DNA from: Gemmatimonadales bacterium
GTDB lineage: Bacteria; Gemmatimonadota; Gemmatimonadetes; Palauibacterales; Palauibacteraceae
Assembly: GCA_009838765.1 (NCBI GenBank)
Contig: VXQX01000005.1
Span: 1 to 34,371, forward strand
DNA length: 34,371 nucleotides
Direction: 5' to 3'
The notes beneath the pieces were generated by a model. It made no database searches. It saw nothing but the letters and a program-made list of their open reading frames with translations, and was not told the DNA's origin. Made by a program: the position numbers and the translations under genes. Positions 8,139 through 15,690 of this stretch are shown piece by piece. Each line of letters begins with the position of its first letter. Positions within the stretch are counted from its first letter, which is position 1.

Positions 8139-9761
8139 ATGCGTCGTGACTTCCGCCATCATCCGGCCCGCGCGTTGGCCCGCGTCCTGCGTGCCGTCCT
8201 GCTCGCGGTCCTGCTCGCCCCGCCGTCCACCGCCGGCCTTGGGGCGCCGCTGCACGCGCAGGAGACCCGCGTCGAGATCGCCAGCGGGAACGTAGACGGC
8301 GTCCTCGTTGACGGCATCCGCTCCTACAAGGGGATTCCGTTCGCGGCGCCGCCGGTGGGGGACCGACGCTGGAAGCCGCCCCAGCCGGTCGAAGCGTGGG
8401 GACGGCGGACGCTGCGCGCGCACAGCTTCGGCCCGGAGTGCATGCAGACCCCCTACGGCGCGGGCTCGTTCTTCGGAGGTCCCCCCGCCCCGACGGCGGA
8501 GGACTGCCTGTACCTGAACGTCTGGACCGCGGCCGCCGACGCCTCGGAGCGGCGGCCGGTCATGGTCTGGATCCACGGGGGCGCGCTCACGCGGGGGTCG
8601 GGCTCCACCGGCATCTACGACGGCACGGCGCTGGCCGAGAAGGGCGCCGTCGTGGTCACGATCAACTACCGGCTCGGACCGTTCGGCTACCTCGCGCATC
8701 CTCTTCTCTCGGCCGAGTCCGAACACGGATCGTCCGGCAACTACGGCGTCCTCGACCAGGTCGCCGCGCTGGAGTGGGTGCGCGACAACATCGCGGCGTT
8801 CGGCGGGGACCCGGAGCGCGTGACGATCTTCGGCGAGTCGGCCGGCTCGTGGAGCGTGAACACGCTGATGGCGACGCCGCTGGCGGCGGGACTCTTTCAC
8901 CGCGCCATCGGGCAGAGCGGGGGGCGGTTCGGTCCCATGATCCGCCTCTCGGAGGCACCGGAGGGCGGACGCTCCGCCGAGGCGATCGGAGCGGCGTTCC
9001 TCGGCGCGCTCGGAGCGGAGACGCTGGAGGACATGCGGCGGCTCTCCGCCGCGAGCGTGATGGCCGGGCTCGATACGCCGGCCGGACGCCGCTTCAGGAC
9101 GGCGGAGAACGTGGACGGCTGGGTGCTGCCGACGGACGTGTCGACGGCCTTCGCCGACGGAACGCACAACAATGTCCCCGTGCTCGTGGGGTTCAACGCG
9201 GACGAGATGACCTCGCTCTCGTCCCCGAGATCCGTGCCGGAGACGCTCGACGCGTGGCGCGAGTGGGTGGCGGGCCGCGTCGGCGACGATGCGGAGCGCT
9301 TCGACGCGGCCTACCCGGTGGTGGAGGAGGGCGAGATCTTCGACGCCTTCATGCGAAGCCGCGGCGACGCGCTGTTCGGCATCCAGATGCGGACGTGGGC
9401 GCGGGCGTCGGAAGCGGCGGGCGCGGCTGCCTGGCTCTACTACTTCACGCACGAGCCGCCCGGACCCGCGAAGGGCTATCTCAAGTCGTACCACGCGGCC
9501 GAGATCGTGTACGCGTTCGGCAACGTCGGTCCCGGCGAACGGGAAGACGTGGACCGCGAGCTGTCGCAGACGATGTCCTCCTACTGGGTCAACTTCGCCG
9601 CGAGCGGCGACCCGAACGGCCCGAGGCTGCCTCCGTGGCCGGCCTACACGCGCGACTCCGAGGCCCACCTCGTGCTGGGGCCGACGGTCGGGGTGGGAAG
9701 CGAACTCCGCGCGGCTCAGCTCGATTTCTGGGAGGGGCGCCTGCGCGCCGGGACGCCCTGA
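8139..9761 (+). CDS. Type-B carboxylesterase, secreted
   Basis: Serine hydrolase of the carboxylesterase/cholinesterase family, predicted to be exported and to cleave carboxylic esters. The 540-residue product begins with a basic segment and a hydrophobic signal ending near the AQE at about residue 43. The catalytic triad is visible: S234 in FGESAGS, E356 in FNADEMTS and H452 in KSYHAAEIVYAFG. The oxyanion-hole HGGA and the EDCLYLNVW signature are present. The start lacks a strong ribosome binding site. Its stop shares one base with the ATG of the peroxiredoxin-like gene (TGATG), so the two are translationally linked. Confidence 0.9.
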   Translation: MRRDFRHHPARALARVLRAVLLAVLLAPPSTAGLGAPLHAQETRVEIASGNVDGVLVDGIRSYKGIPFAAPPVGDRRWKPPQPVEAWGRRTLRAHSFGPECMQTPYGAGSFFGGPPAPTAEDCLYLNVWTAAADASERRPVMVWIHGGALTRGSGSTGIYDGTALAEKGAVVVTINYRLGPFGYLAHPLLSAESEHGSSGNYGVLDQVAALEWVRDNIAAFGGDPERVTIFGESAGSWSVNTLMATPLAAGLFHRAIGQSGGRFGPMIRLSEAPEGGRSAEAIGAAFLGALGAETLEDMRRLSAASVMAGLDTPAGRRFRTAENVDGWVLPTDVSTAFADGTHNNVPVLVGFNADEMTSLSSPRSVPETLDAWREWVAGRVGDDAERFDAAYPVVEEGEIFDAFMRSRGDALFGIQMRTWARASEAAGAAAWLYYFTHEPPGPAKGYLKSYHAAEIVYAFGNVGPGEREDVDRELSQTMSSYWVNFAASGDPNGPRLPPWPAYTRDSEAHLVLGPTVGVGSELRAAQLDFWEGRLRAGTP

Positions 9762-10453
9762 TGGCGCCGCCGAGCCACGGGACTGCTGAGGGGAGTGCCG
9801 AGGTGAGCGGGCCGCTCAACCGGCGACTCGCCGGGATCCGCGCCGAGAAGGAGGCCGTGCGTCCTGCCGCCGCAACGGCGGTCATGGCCGCGGGCACAGA
9901 GGCGCTGCGGACTTCCGGGATCCTCGACCGAATCCCCGGCGTGGGCGACCGGGCGCCGCTCTTCGCGCGGCCGAGCGTGGCCGGCCCCACGATCCGGCTC
10001 GCGACACTGCTCAAGCGGGGGCCGGTGGTGCTGAGCTTCTTCCGCGGCCGCTGGTGACCGTACTGCCGCGAAGAGCAGGTTGCTCTTCAGTCGGTTCTAC
10101 CCGAGATACAGGCGAAGGGGGCCCGTCTCGTCACGCTGTCTCCGCAGCTCCCGGAGTTCGCCCGCGGATGGATCGAGGAAGACGGCATCGAGTTCGACGT
10201 CCTGCTCGATTTCGGGCTCGGCGTGGCGCGCGACTACGGCCTCACGTTCACGGTCCACGGCGACCTGCGAGCCCTGTACCGAGACGGGCTCGGCATCGAC
10301 CTGGCCCGCTTCAACGGCGACGAGTCCTGGGAACTCCCGCTCACCTCCACCTTCGTCATCGACCGCTCGGGAACCATTGTCTACGCCTCCGCCGACGTCG
10401 ACTACACCGTGCGGGCAGAACCGGCCGACATCGTCGCCGCCATCCCGACCTAG
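9761..10453 (+). CDS. Selenocysteine-containing peroxiredoxin-like protein (UPYC), UGA read as Sec
   Basis: Thioredoxin-fold AhpC/TSA-type (peroxiredoxin-like) protein of 230 residues, expected to reduce peroxides or act as a thiol/selenol oxidoreductase. The frame runs from ATG 9761 through an in-frame TGA at 10055-10057 to TAG at 10451-10453. Upstream of TGA the product has the family's N-terminal helix, GVGDRAPLF and VVLSFFRGRW. Immediately after it come PYCREEQVALQSVLPEI and DESWELP, then TFVIDRSGTIVYA and DYTVRAEPADI. Relatives read FYRGGWCPYC, so the TGA replaces the first Cys and gives U99-P-Y-C102. A perfect hairpin just downstream fits a bacterial SECIS. Both halves keep coding quality with no other defect, which argues against a pseudogene. 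A standard gene caller would split it into a 98-residue ORF and a C-terminal fragment. Sec biosynthesis genes are not in the window. Confidence 0.87.
10055..10088 (+). promoter_or_regulatory. UGA codon and SECIS-like hairpin for Sec insertion
   Basis: TGA at 10055-10057 is followed by a perfect 7-bp stem, GAAGAGC (10070-10076) with GCTCTTC (10082-10088), closing a five-base loop AGGTT (10077-10081). The loop G residues lie 21-22 bases after the UGA. Bacterial SECIS elements sit inside the coding region just after UGA and carry a short stem with a G/GU-bearing apical loop, AGGU in the E. coli fdhF element. Spacing, loop and stem all fit. SelB recognition is inferred. Confidence 0.82.
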
Positions 10454-10454
10454 C

Positions 10455-12176
10455 GTGCACGAATCCCTGCGGGAGGTGCGGCTTCTTCATGGGCTCCGGG
10501 GGCGGATGCGCGACGGGGTGCGGCTTTCGGCGGATGTCTATCTGCCCGCTTCCGGAGGTCCCTTCCCCACCATCCTGACACGGACGCCGTACGAGAGCAG
10601 CCGGGACGTGTTCATCGAGAACGGCATCTGGTGGGCGGAACGCGGGTACGCGTTCGTGGTCCAGGACTGTCGCGGCCGGTTCGAGTCCGAGGGCGTGTTC
10701 CACGCGTATCTCCCCGAGATCGAGGATGGGCACGACACCCTGGAGTGGCTGGCGGGGCAGGCGTGGTGCGACGGGAAGATCGGGATGTGGGGGCGCAGCT
10801 ACGGCGCCCTCACGCAGTGGCTCAGCGCGCCGCTCGGAAGCCCGCACCTCACCTGCATGGCGCCGCACGTGATCTGCGACGACCACTTCGGCGACTGTCA
10901 CTACCTGGGCGGCGCCTTCCAGTTGCTCCTCTCGCTCGGCGCGGCCGCGATCTGGGAGACGAACCTCGCGATCGTGACCGGCCCGCAGGCGGCGCGCCTG
11001 TTCCAGAACCCGAAGTTCTGGGCCCACCTGCCGATCATCGAGCTGGACGAGCGCGCCATCGGGCGGAAGATCCCGTACTGGCGCGAGTGGCTGGAGCACC
11101 CGACGCGGGACGAATACTGGCGCCGCCTCAGGGTCACTGATCAATACGGGGGCGTCACGGCGCCCGCGTTTCAGCAGGGCGGGTGGTACGACGCCTACGC
11201 CGGCTCCCTGCTTCGAATGCACGAGGGGATGTCGGGGGCCGCGACGGCGCGCGCCCGGACGCAGAGCCGGAGCCTGCTTGGGCCCTGGTCACACGAAATC
11301 CCGGAGACGAAGACGGTAGGTGACCTCGATTTCGGACCCGACGCCTGGGTGGATGTGCGGGAGGAGGAGCGGCGCTGGTTCGACTGGCAGCTTCGCGGCG
11401 TGGACGACGGGATCGGCGAGGACCCGCCGCTGCGCTGGTTCACGACGGGCGCCAACCGGTGGCGGGAGGGCGTGGAGTGGCTGCCGCCGGGGACGGAGGG
11501 AGTGCCCTGGTATCTGCACAGCCACGGGCGAGCGAACCGGGACGACGACGCCCGGCTCGACCCGGAGCCGCCGGGGGACGAGCCGCCGGATCGCTTCGAG
11601 TACGATCCGCGCGACCCCGCGCCCTCGCTCGGGGGCAACCTCTCGTCCCGGCTGATCACGACCCACGCCGAGACGCCGATGCGTGGTGGTCCGGTGGAGC
11701 AGGCGCCGCTCGAGCGGCGGCCCGACGTGCTCGTCTACACCTCGCGGGCCCTGGAGGACGATCTCGAGGTCACGGGGCCAGTGGAGTTGGTGCTCTACGC
11801 CGAATCGTCGGCGCGCGACACGGACTTCGTGGCGCGGGTGACGGACGTCGATCCGGAGGGAGGATCATTCGTCCTCACGGAGGGGATCCTGCGCGCGCGG
11901 TATCGTGGCGGGCTCGACCGGACGGAGCTTCTGGAGCCGAACGCAGCAACGGAGTTCCGCATCCAGCTCTATCCGATGAGCCACGTGTTCCGCGCCGGAC
12001 ACCGGATCCGGCTTCAGATCACGAGCAGCTGCTTCCCCCGCTTCAGCCGCAACCTTAACACGGGGGAAGACGTGGGGACCGGCACGCGCATGCGGACGGC
12101 GCGAAACACGGTCCTGCACTCCGCGGCCTGTCCCTCGCACCTTCGGCTCCCGATCCGCGCCCCCTCATCCGGCTGA
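10455..12176 (+). CDS. CocE/NonD-type alpha/beta hydrolase (X-Pro dipeptidyl-peptidase S15 family)
   Basis: Serine hydrolase of the CocE/X-prolyl dipeptidyl-peptidase group, 573 residues; the natural substrate (ester, acyl or peptide) cannot be told from sequence. It has an N-terminal hydrolase domain with RMRDGVRLSADVYLP, PYESS and a VVQDCRGR strand. The catalytic residues are S115 in WGRSYGA, D246 in GGWYDAYAG and H280 in GPWSHE. The C-terminal jelly-roll domain covers about 400-570. No signal peptide is seen, so it is probably cytoplasmic. The GTG at 10455 starts one base after the stop of the selenoprotein gene, the end of a five-gene run. Its last 12 bases overlap convergent metX. Confidence 0.87.
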   Translation: MHESLREVRLLHGLRGRMRDGVRLSADVYLPASGGPFPTILTRTPYESSRDVFIENGIWWAERGYAFVVQDCRGRFESEGVFHAYLPEIEDGHDTLEWLAGQAWCDGKIGMWGRSYGALTQWLSAPLGSPHLTCMAPHVICDDHFGDCHYLGGAFQLLLSLGAAAIWETNLAIVTGPQAARLFQNPKFWAHLPIIELDERAIGRKIPYWREWLEHPTRDEYWRRLRVTDQYGGVTAPAFQQGGWYDAYAGSLLRMHEGMSGAATARARTQSRSLLGPWSHEIPETKTVGDLDFGPDAWVDVREEERRWFDWQLRGVDDGIGEDPPLRWFTTGANRWREGVEWLPPGTEGVPWYLHSHGRANRDDDARLDPEPPGDEPPDRFEYDPRDPAPSLGGNLSSRLITTHAETPMRGGPVEQAPLERRPDVLVYTSRALEDDLEVTGPVELVLYAESSARDTDFVARVTDVDPEGGSFVLTEGILRARYRGGLDRTELLEPNAATEFRIQLYPMSHVFRAGHRIRLQITSSCFPRFSRNLNTGEDVGTGTRMRTARNTVLHSAACPSHLRLPIRAPSSG

Positions 12177-13190
12177 ACGAGACAGACTCTCCTTCAGAGC
12201 TTCCTCGTAGTCGGGGGCGTGGAGCAGAAAGGCGTCGTGCCCCGCGTCGGAGTTCAGAATCCGTAGGTGCGAAGGCGCGCCGATCCGGCTTGCGGTCTGC
12301 CGGAGCAGCCAGGGCGGGACCAGGGTGTCCTCCTCCCACCCGATGAGCCAGGCGGGGACTCCGAGTTCTTCCGGGCGCAGGTCGCACAGGTCGACCGAAG
12401 CCGACAGCGTCAGGTAGGTCTCGGCGTCGAACCGGTTTGCAAACTCCCGTCCCTGCTTCTCCAGGTAGCGGCCGACGGCGTAGACCGGGGCGCCATCCTC
12501 CCACTCCCAGACGTGCGGGAAACGGGCGTCGAGTCCCTCCGCCGACTTGTAGGTCGTGAACGCCAGCGCCCTGGCGAGGGCCACGCCTTCGCTCCCCCGG
12601 CCGTGCCGAAGCGCGAACTCCACGATCCAGCGTTGCACCGCGTGTATGCCGATGGCCTGGGGATGGCCGCGGTGCGCCGCGCCGATCGGCACCACGCCGT
12701 CGAGACGCGCGCGATGGCGGATCCCCATCGCCAGGGCAACCATCCCGCCGTACGAGGCGCCCAGCATGCGGTGGGCGCGTTCGACGCCGAGGTAGTCCAG
12801 CGCCACCGCTACGGCGTCCGCCTGGTCGCCGGGCGTGAGATGCATCCGGTCGGGTGAAGGGCCCTTCGAAGGGTCGGCGGGCTCCATCGACTCGAACGTC
12901 CCGGGAGATCCGAGGAAGTCGATCGCGAGCAGCCGCCAGCGGTGCGTGTCGATGGTCTGACCCGGGCCCGCCAGCTTCCTCCACCAGCCGGGCGCGGGAT
13001 CCACCCCGTTGGCGCAGACGTGGCGGTCGGCGGAGATGCCCCCCATCGCGACGAGCAGCGGGGCATCCTCAGGTCCGGCGAGTTCGTAGCGCACCCGGAA
13101 GCGGGAATCGATCCCGGCCATCAGCTCCGGGCTCCACTCCGCCGGCATTGCGACGGTGCCCCTTCGGCCTTCTGGCAGCACGGCGTTCAC
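12165..13190 (-). CDS. metX: Homoserine O-acyltransferase, MetX family
   Basis: Activates homoserine with an acyl-CoA, the committing step of methionine synthesis. The alpha/beta hydrolase fold has nucleophile S146 in GASYGGMVAL, an AWLIGWEEDTLVPP strand carrying the Asp region and H in DAGHDAFLL. It lacks the long lid typical of classical acetyl-CoA MetX and resembles the shorter type (GGISADRHV, AAHRGHPQA, TTYKSAEG) reported to use succinyl-CoA in some proteobacteria, so acyl specificity is uncertain. The GTG at 13190 is chosen for its GGAG six bases upstream; an ATG at 13148 is the alternative. It is preceded by its own promoter and SAM-I riboswitch, so expression should fall when SAM is high. 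Its 3' end overlaps the CocE-type gene by 12 bases. Confidence 0.85.
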   Translation of the reverse strand: MNAVLPEGRRGTVAMPAEWSPELMAGIDSRFRVRYELAGPEDAPLLVAMGGISADRHVCANGVDPAPGWWRKLAGPGQTIDTHRWRLLAIDFLGSPGTFESMEPADPSKGPSPDRMHLTPGDQADAVAVALDYLGVERAHRMLGASYGGMVALAMGIRHRARLDGVVPIGAAHRGHPQAIGIHAVQRWIVEFALRHGRGSEGVALARALAFTTYKSAEGLDARFPHVWEWEDGAPVYAVGRYLEKQGREFANRFDAETYLTLSASVDLCDLRPEELGVPAWLIGWEEDTLVPPWLLRQTASRIGAPSHLRILNSDAGHDAFLLHAPDYEEALKESLSRSAG

Positions 13191-13232
13191 CTGTCTCTCC
13201 GTCTCGGCTCGCGTTCGTGGTTCGCGACGCCA

Positions 13233-13242
13233 ACTCCGGAGT
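13233..13242 (-). promoter_or_regulatory. Possible anti-Shine-Dalgarno element in the metX leader
   Basis: ACTCCGGAGT is a 10-bp palindrome between the aptamer and the ribosome binding site. CTCCG here could pair with CGGAG at the metX ribosome binding site (about 13197-13201), giving a translational off switch. The other leader has the same CTCCGGAGT motif at 13714-13722. Function is inferred from base complementarity. Confidence 0.35.
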
Positions 13243-13268
13243 AGCCGACCGACCCGTGCGGGTGCGAC

Positions 13269-13392
13269 CCTCATCTCTCGGATCCCGTGTCCGGCGTCCG
13301 CAGGAGTTGGCACCGCTGGGCAGGCGCGTGCATGCGCGCGCCCCGGTTGCCCCGGCTTCAAAGGGCCCGTCCCTCAGCCGGTCTCGATGAAG
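13269..13392 (-). ncRNA. SAM-I (S-box) riboswitch upstream of metX
   Basis: Read on the minus strand, the element contains the SAM-I core in order: a P1 strand CTTCATC (13392-13386), AGGGACGGGCCC, GAAGCCGGGGCAACC, GGTGCCAACTCCTGC and the closing P1 strand GATGAGG (13275-13269). P1 can form 7 bp with one G-U pair. The P3 hairpin is GC-rich. The aptamer begins within a few bases of the predicted transcription start and lies about 80 bases before the metX start, so it should sense S-adenosylmethionine and switch metX off. Confidence 0.93.
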
Positions 13393-13401
13393 TAGCGGCC
13401 G

Positions 13402-13430
13402 ACCGTAATGGGTCCGGCGACCGGGGTCAA
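13402..13430 (-). promoter_or_regulatory. Predicted promoter of metX leader
   Basis: On the minus strand TTGACC (13430-13425) and TACGGT (13407-13402) are separated by exactly 17 bases. The predicted transcription start near 13395 is only a few bases before P1 of the riboswitch, which independently supports the call. Confidence 0.65.
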
Positions 13431-13506
13431 GAAACGCGCGACGCTTCTCGCCCGGCGTCGCCCGCCGGATTTCGCCCGCCGGACTTCGAGGTTTTGCTCG
13501 CCAAAC

Positions 13507-13535
13507 TTGACGCGCCGCCCACGACCCCGTAGCCT
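13507..13535 (+). promoter_or_regulatory. Predicted promoter of the aspartokinase leader
   Basis: TTGACG (13507-13512) and TAGCCT (13530-13535) are 17 bases apart. The expected start near 13542 is just before P1 of the plus-strand riboswitch at 13550. The two divergent promoters occupy the roughly 157 bases between the two aptamers. Confidence 0.6.
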
Positions 13536-13549
13536 CCGCGCCCATAACG

Positions 13550-13662
13550 CTCATCGAGACCGGTCGAGGGACAGGCCCGAAGACACCGGGGCAACCTGTG
13601 GAAGGTGGCTCTTCCACTAATGTGCCAACTCCTGCGACGGATGTGATCCGTTGGTAGATGAG
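13550..13662 (+). ncRNA. SAM-I (S-box) riboswitch upstream of aspartokinase
   Basis: The core is conserved: P1 strand CTCATC (13550-13555), AGGGACAGGCCC, GAAGACACCGGGGCAACC, GTGCCAACTCCTGC, a P4 hairpin CGGAT/ATCCG and the closing P1 strand GATGAG (13657-13662), giving six perfect P1 pairs. It sits about 100 bases before the aspartokinase start. It is similar to the minus-strand riboswitch and points the other way. Confidence 0.94.
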
Positions 13663-13713
13663 TCGCCCGCCGCGCTTCATTGCACGGCAGCTGCTGTTCC
13701 CAGGGCGTCGCTT

Positions 13714-13722
13714 CTCCGGAGT
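13714..13722 (+). promoter_or_regulatory. Possible anti-Shine-Dalgarno element in the aspartokinase leader
   Basis: CTCCGGAGT lies about 28 bases before the ribosome binding site GGAGG (13750-13754). CTCC can pair with GGAG of the site, and the following AGT can pair with the ACT at 13742-13744. The same 9-mer occurs at the matching place in the metX leader. Confidence 0.35.
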
Positions 13723-13761
13723 CCGCTGAGTGTGAGCCGAGACTCGGGGGGAGGCGTTTCA

Positions 13762-14541
13762 GTGCGCGAAGTTCGCCGCGTTCACGTACTCAAATTCGGT
13801 TCATCCGTGCTGGCGCGTCCGGCCGCATACCGGTCGGTGGCCGAGGAGATCCGGGCCGAAGTCTCCGGTGGCGCGAACGTCGTCGCGGTCGTGTCGGCCA
13901 TGGGTGACACGACCGACGATCTGCTCGCTGCGGCGCGCGAAGTCGCTCCGTCGCTCCCGGACGATCTCATGGGGTCGCTTCTGGCGACGGGCGAAGAAGC
14001 GTCCGTCGCCCTGCTTCGCCTCGCGCTGGCGACGGCCGGCGTGCGCGCCGTGGGCATGTCGTTCTGGCACCTGCCCGTCCGCACGCAGGGTCCGCTGGGA
14101 TCCGCCGATCCGGTGGCGGTGGATGCCCGCCGGATCGAGACGGCCTTCGCGGCCCACGATGCGATCGTCCTTCCCGGGTTCGTGGGCGTCGACGAGACCG
14201 GGGTCACGTCGCTGCTGGGGAGGGGAGGATCCGATCTCACGGCCCTCTTCCTGGGCCACGCGCTCGGCGCGACAGAGGTTCGCCTCGTGAAGGATGTGGA
14301 CGGGATCTTTCCGGCCGATCCAAAACGGTTCCCCGACATCGCGCCGCTGCGCACGGCGACGTGGAGAGAGGCCCGGCGGACGGCCGGTGGCGTCGTCCAG
14401 GACCGGGCGCTGCGTTTCGCCGAAGACCACCGAATCCCGTTCCGCGTCGCGGCGCCCGGCGGCACCGGCACGTGGGTCGGCCGGCACGACCCGGCACATG
14501 ACCGCAACAGCGGCCGGAAAGCGAGCGCCCGATGCGCATGA
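13762..14541 (+). CDS. Aspartokinase catalytic domain, no ACT domains
   Basis: Phosphorylates aspartate, the first step toward methionine, threonine and lysine. The amino-acid kinase fold has KFGSSVL near the N-terminus, an SAMGDTTD loop, GFVGVDETGVTSLLGRGGSD and KDVDGIFPADPK. The product is only 259 residues, whereas ordinary aspartokinases are about 400 or more with two C-terminal ACT domains. This one stops after the kinase domain, so allosteric feedback by end products is probably absent. The GTG at 13762 is preferred over an in-frame GTG at 13732 because GGAGG lies 7 bases upstream. It is controlled by a SAM-I riboswitch and overlaps the ASD gene, suggesting a copy dedicated to methionine supply. 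Confidence 0.87.
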   Translation: MREVRRVHVLKFGSSVLARPAAYRSVAEEIRAEVSGGANVVAVVSAMGDTTDDLLAAAREVAPSLPDDLMGSLLATGEEASVALLRLALATAGVRAVGMSFWHLPVRTQGPLGSADPVAVDARRIETAFAAHDAIVLPGFVGVDETGVTSLLGRGGSDLTALFLGHALGATEVRLVKDVDGIFPADPKRFPDIAPLRTATWREARRTAGGVVQDRALRFAEDHRIPFRVAAPGGTGTWVGRHDPAHDRNSGRKASARCA

Positions 14542-15572
14542 CCCGTCGCTCGGACGAACGCCTGCCGGTCGCCGTCCTGGGCGCGACCGGGATCGTCGGA
14601 CAGCGGCTGATCCGGATGCTGGACAGGCACCCCTCCCTCCGGCTCGCCTCCGTCGCGGCATCGGAGAGGCGCGCGGGCGAGAGGTACGGCAACGCCGTCC
14701 GTTGGAGCCTCGGCGGCGACCCGCCCCCGGAGGCGGCCGGACTGCCGCTCCGCGTCGTCACGGACCCACCGGAATGCCGGATCGTGCTGTCCGCGCTTCC
14801 GTCGGGGGTGGCGCGCGAACTCGAGCCGGCGCTCGCGGAGGCCGGACACATCGTGAGCACGAACGCCTCGGTTCACCGGCTGAGGGCGGACGTGCCGCTG
14901 CTGGTGCCGGAGGTCAACCCGCAGGCGCTGGCCCTCACCGCCGAACAACCCTGGTCGGAAGGGGGAGGCCGGCTCGTCGCCAACCCGAACTGCGTGGTTG
15001 CGGGACTGGCGCTGGCCCTCGCCCCGCTGCACGACGCCTTCGGGATCGAGGCCGCCACGGTCGTCACCCTCCAGGCGGTGACCGGCGCCGGCTTGACCGG
15101 AGTCGGTTCCGTCCAGATCGGGGGAAACGCCATCCCCTGGATCCCCGGCGAGGAAGAGAAGATCGAACCGGAACTCAACAAGATCCTGGGATCAGACATC
15201 GCCGTGGCGGTGAGCGTCAATCGAGTCGCGGTGCTCGACGGCCACACGGCGAACGTGTTCCTGAAGTTCGCGTCCCCGGCGAGTCCGGGAGACGCGGCCC
15301 GGGCGCTGGCGGAGTTCCGGGCTCCGCCGTCGCTGCCGGCCCTGCCTTCGCTTCCCGAACGGCCGCTCATCGTGCGCTCGGAGCCGGACCGTCCGCAGCC
15401 GCGCCTGGACATCGGCGCGGCCGGCGGGATGGCGGCGAGCGTGGGCAGGATCCGCGCCGCGCCGCCGCACGACCTCGCAATGACCGTGGTCGCGCACAAC
15501 GGCGTCCGGGGCGCGGCCGGCGCCTGTCTGGCCAACGCCGAATTCTGTCTCGCGGGCTGCGCGCGCGGCTGA
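14532..15572 (+). CDS. asd: Aspartate-semialdehyde dehydrogenase
   Basis: NADPH-dependent reduction of aspartyl phosphate to aspartate semialdehyde. The N-terminal Rossmann motif is VLGATGIVGQRL; the catalytic Cys is C154 in ANPNCVV; QAVTGAG and VLDGHTANVFLKF carry the active-site region of the archaeal/fungal-type enzyme. Length of 346 residues is normal. Two starts are possible: ATG 14532, or ATG 14538, which makes an ATGA overlap with the aspartokinase stop. Either way it is translationally coupled to the kinase, whose unstable product it uses. Confidence 0.9.
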   Translation: MRMTRRSDERLPVAVLGATGIVGQRLIRMLDRHPSLRLASVAASERRAGERYGNAVRWSLGGDPPPEAAGLPLRVVTDPPECRIVLSALPSGVARELEPALAEAGHIVSTNASVHRLRADVPLLVPEVNPQALALTAEQPWSEGGGRLVANPNCVVAGLALALAPLHDAFGIEAATVVTLQAVTGAGLTGVGSVQIGGNAIPWIPGEEEKIEPELNKILGSDIAVAVSVNRVAVLDGHTANVFLKFASPASPGDAARALAEFRAPPSLPALPSLPERPLIVRSEPDRPQPRLDIGAAGGMAASVGRIRAAPPHDLAMTVVAHNGVRGAAGACLANAEFCLAGCARG

Positions 15573-15690
15573 TCGACACGGAGTACAGGTCCGCGTTCGA
15601 CGGCCGTCCCGCAGCGACGAAACGATCGGCCGGAGGCGCGGATATTAACCGCCCGAGAGATCGGGCCCCATTGGAGAGAAGACGGAGATC

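Noticed and set aside
7914-9668. A 584-codon minus-strand open frame
   Set aside because: Antisense shadow of the type-B carboxylesterase, whose catalytic triad is intact.
8396-10057. A 553-codon open frame across the carboxylesterase gene
   Set aside because: Only its last 99 codons, from 9761, are real (start of the selenoprotein). The rest is an alternative-frame translation of the esterase, rich in Arg/Gly with no family pattern.
10055-10057. Reading the TGA in the peroxiredoxin-like gene as a simple nonsense mutation
   Set aside because: It falls exactly at the redox Cys position, is followed by a perfect SECIS-like hairpin at the right distance, and the rest of the gene shows no decay. 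Not fully excluded.
13069-13680. A 203-codon minus-strand open frame across both riboswitches
   Set aside because: It covers structured RNA elements on both strands and reads as Arg/Gly-rich low-complexity protein.
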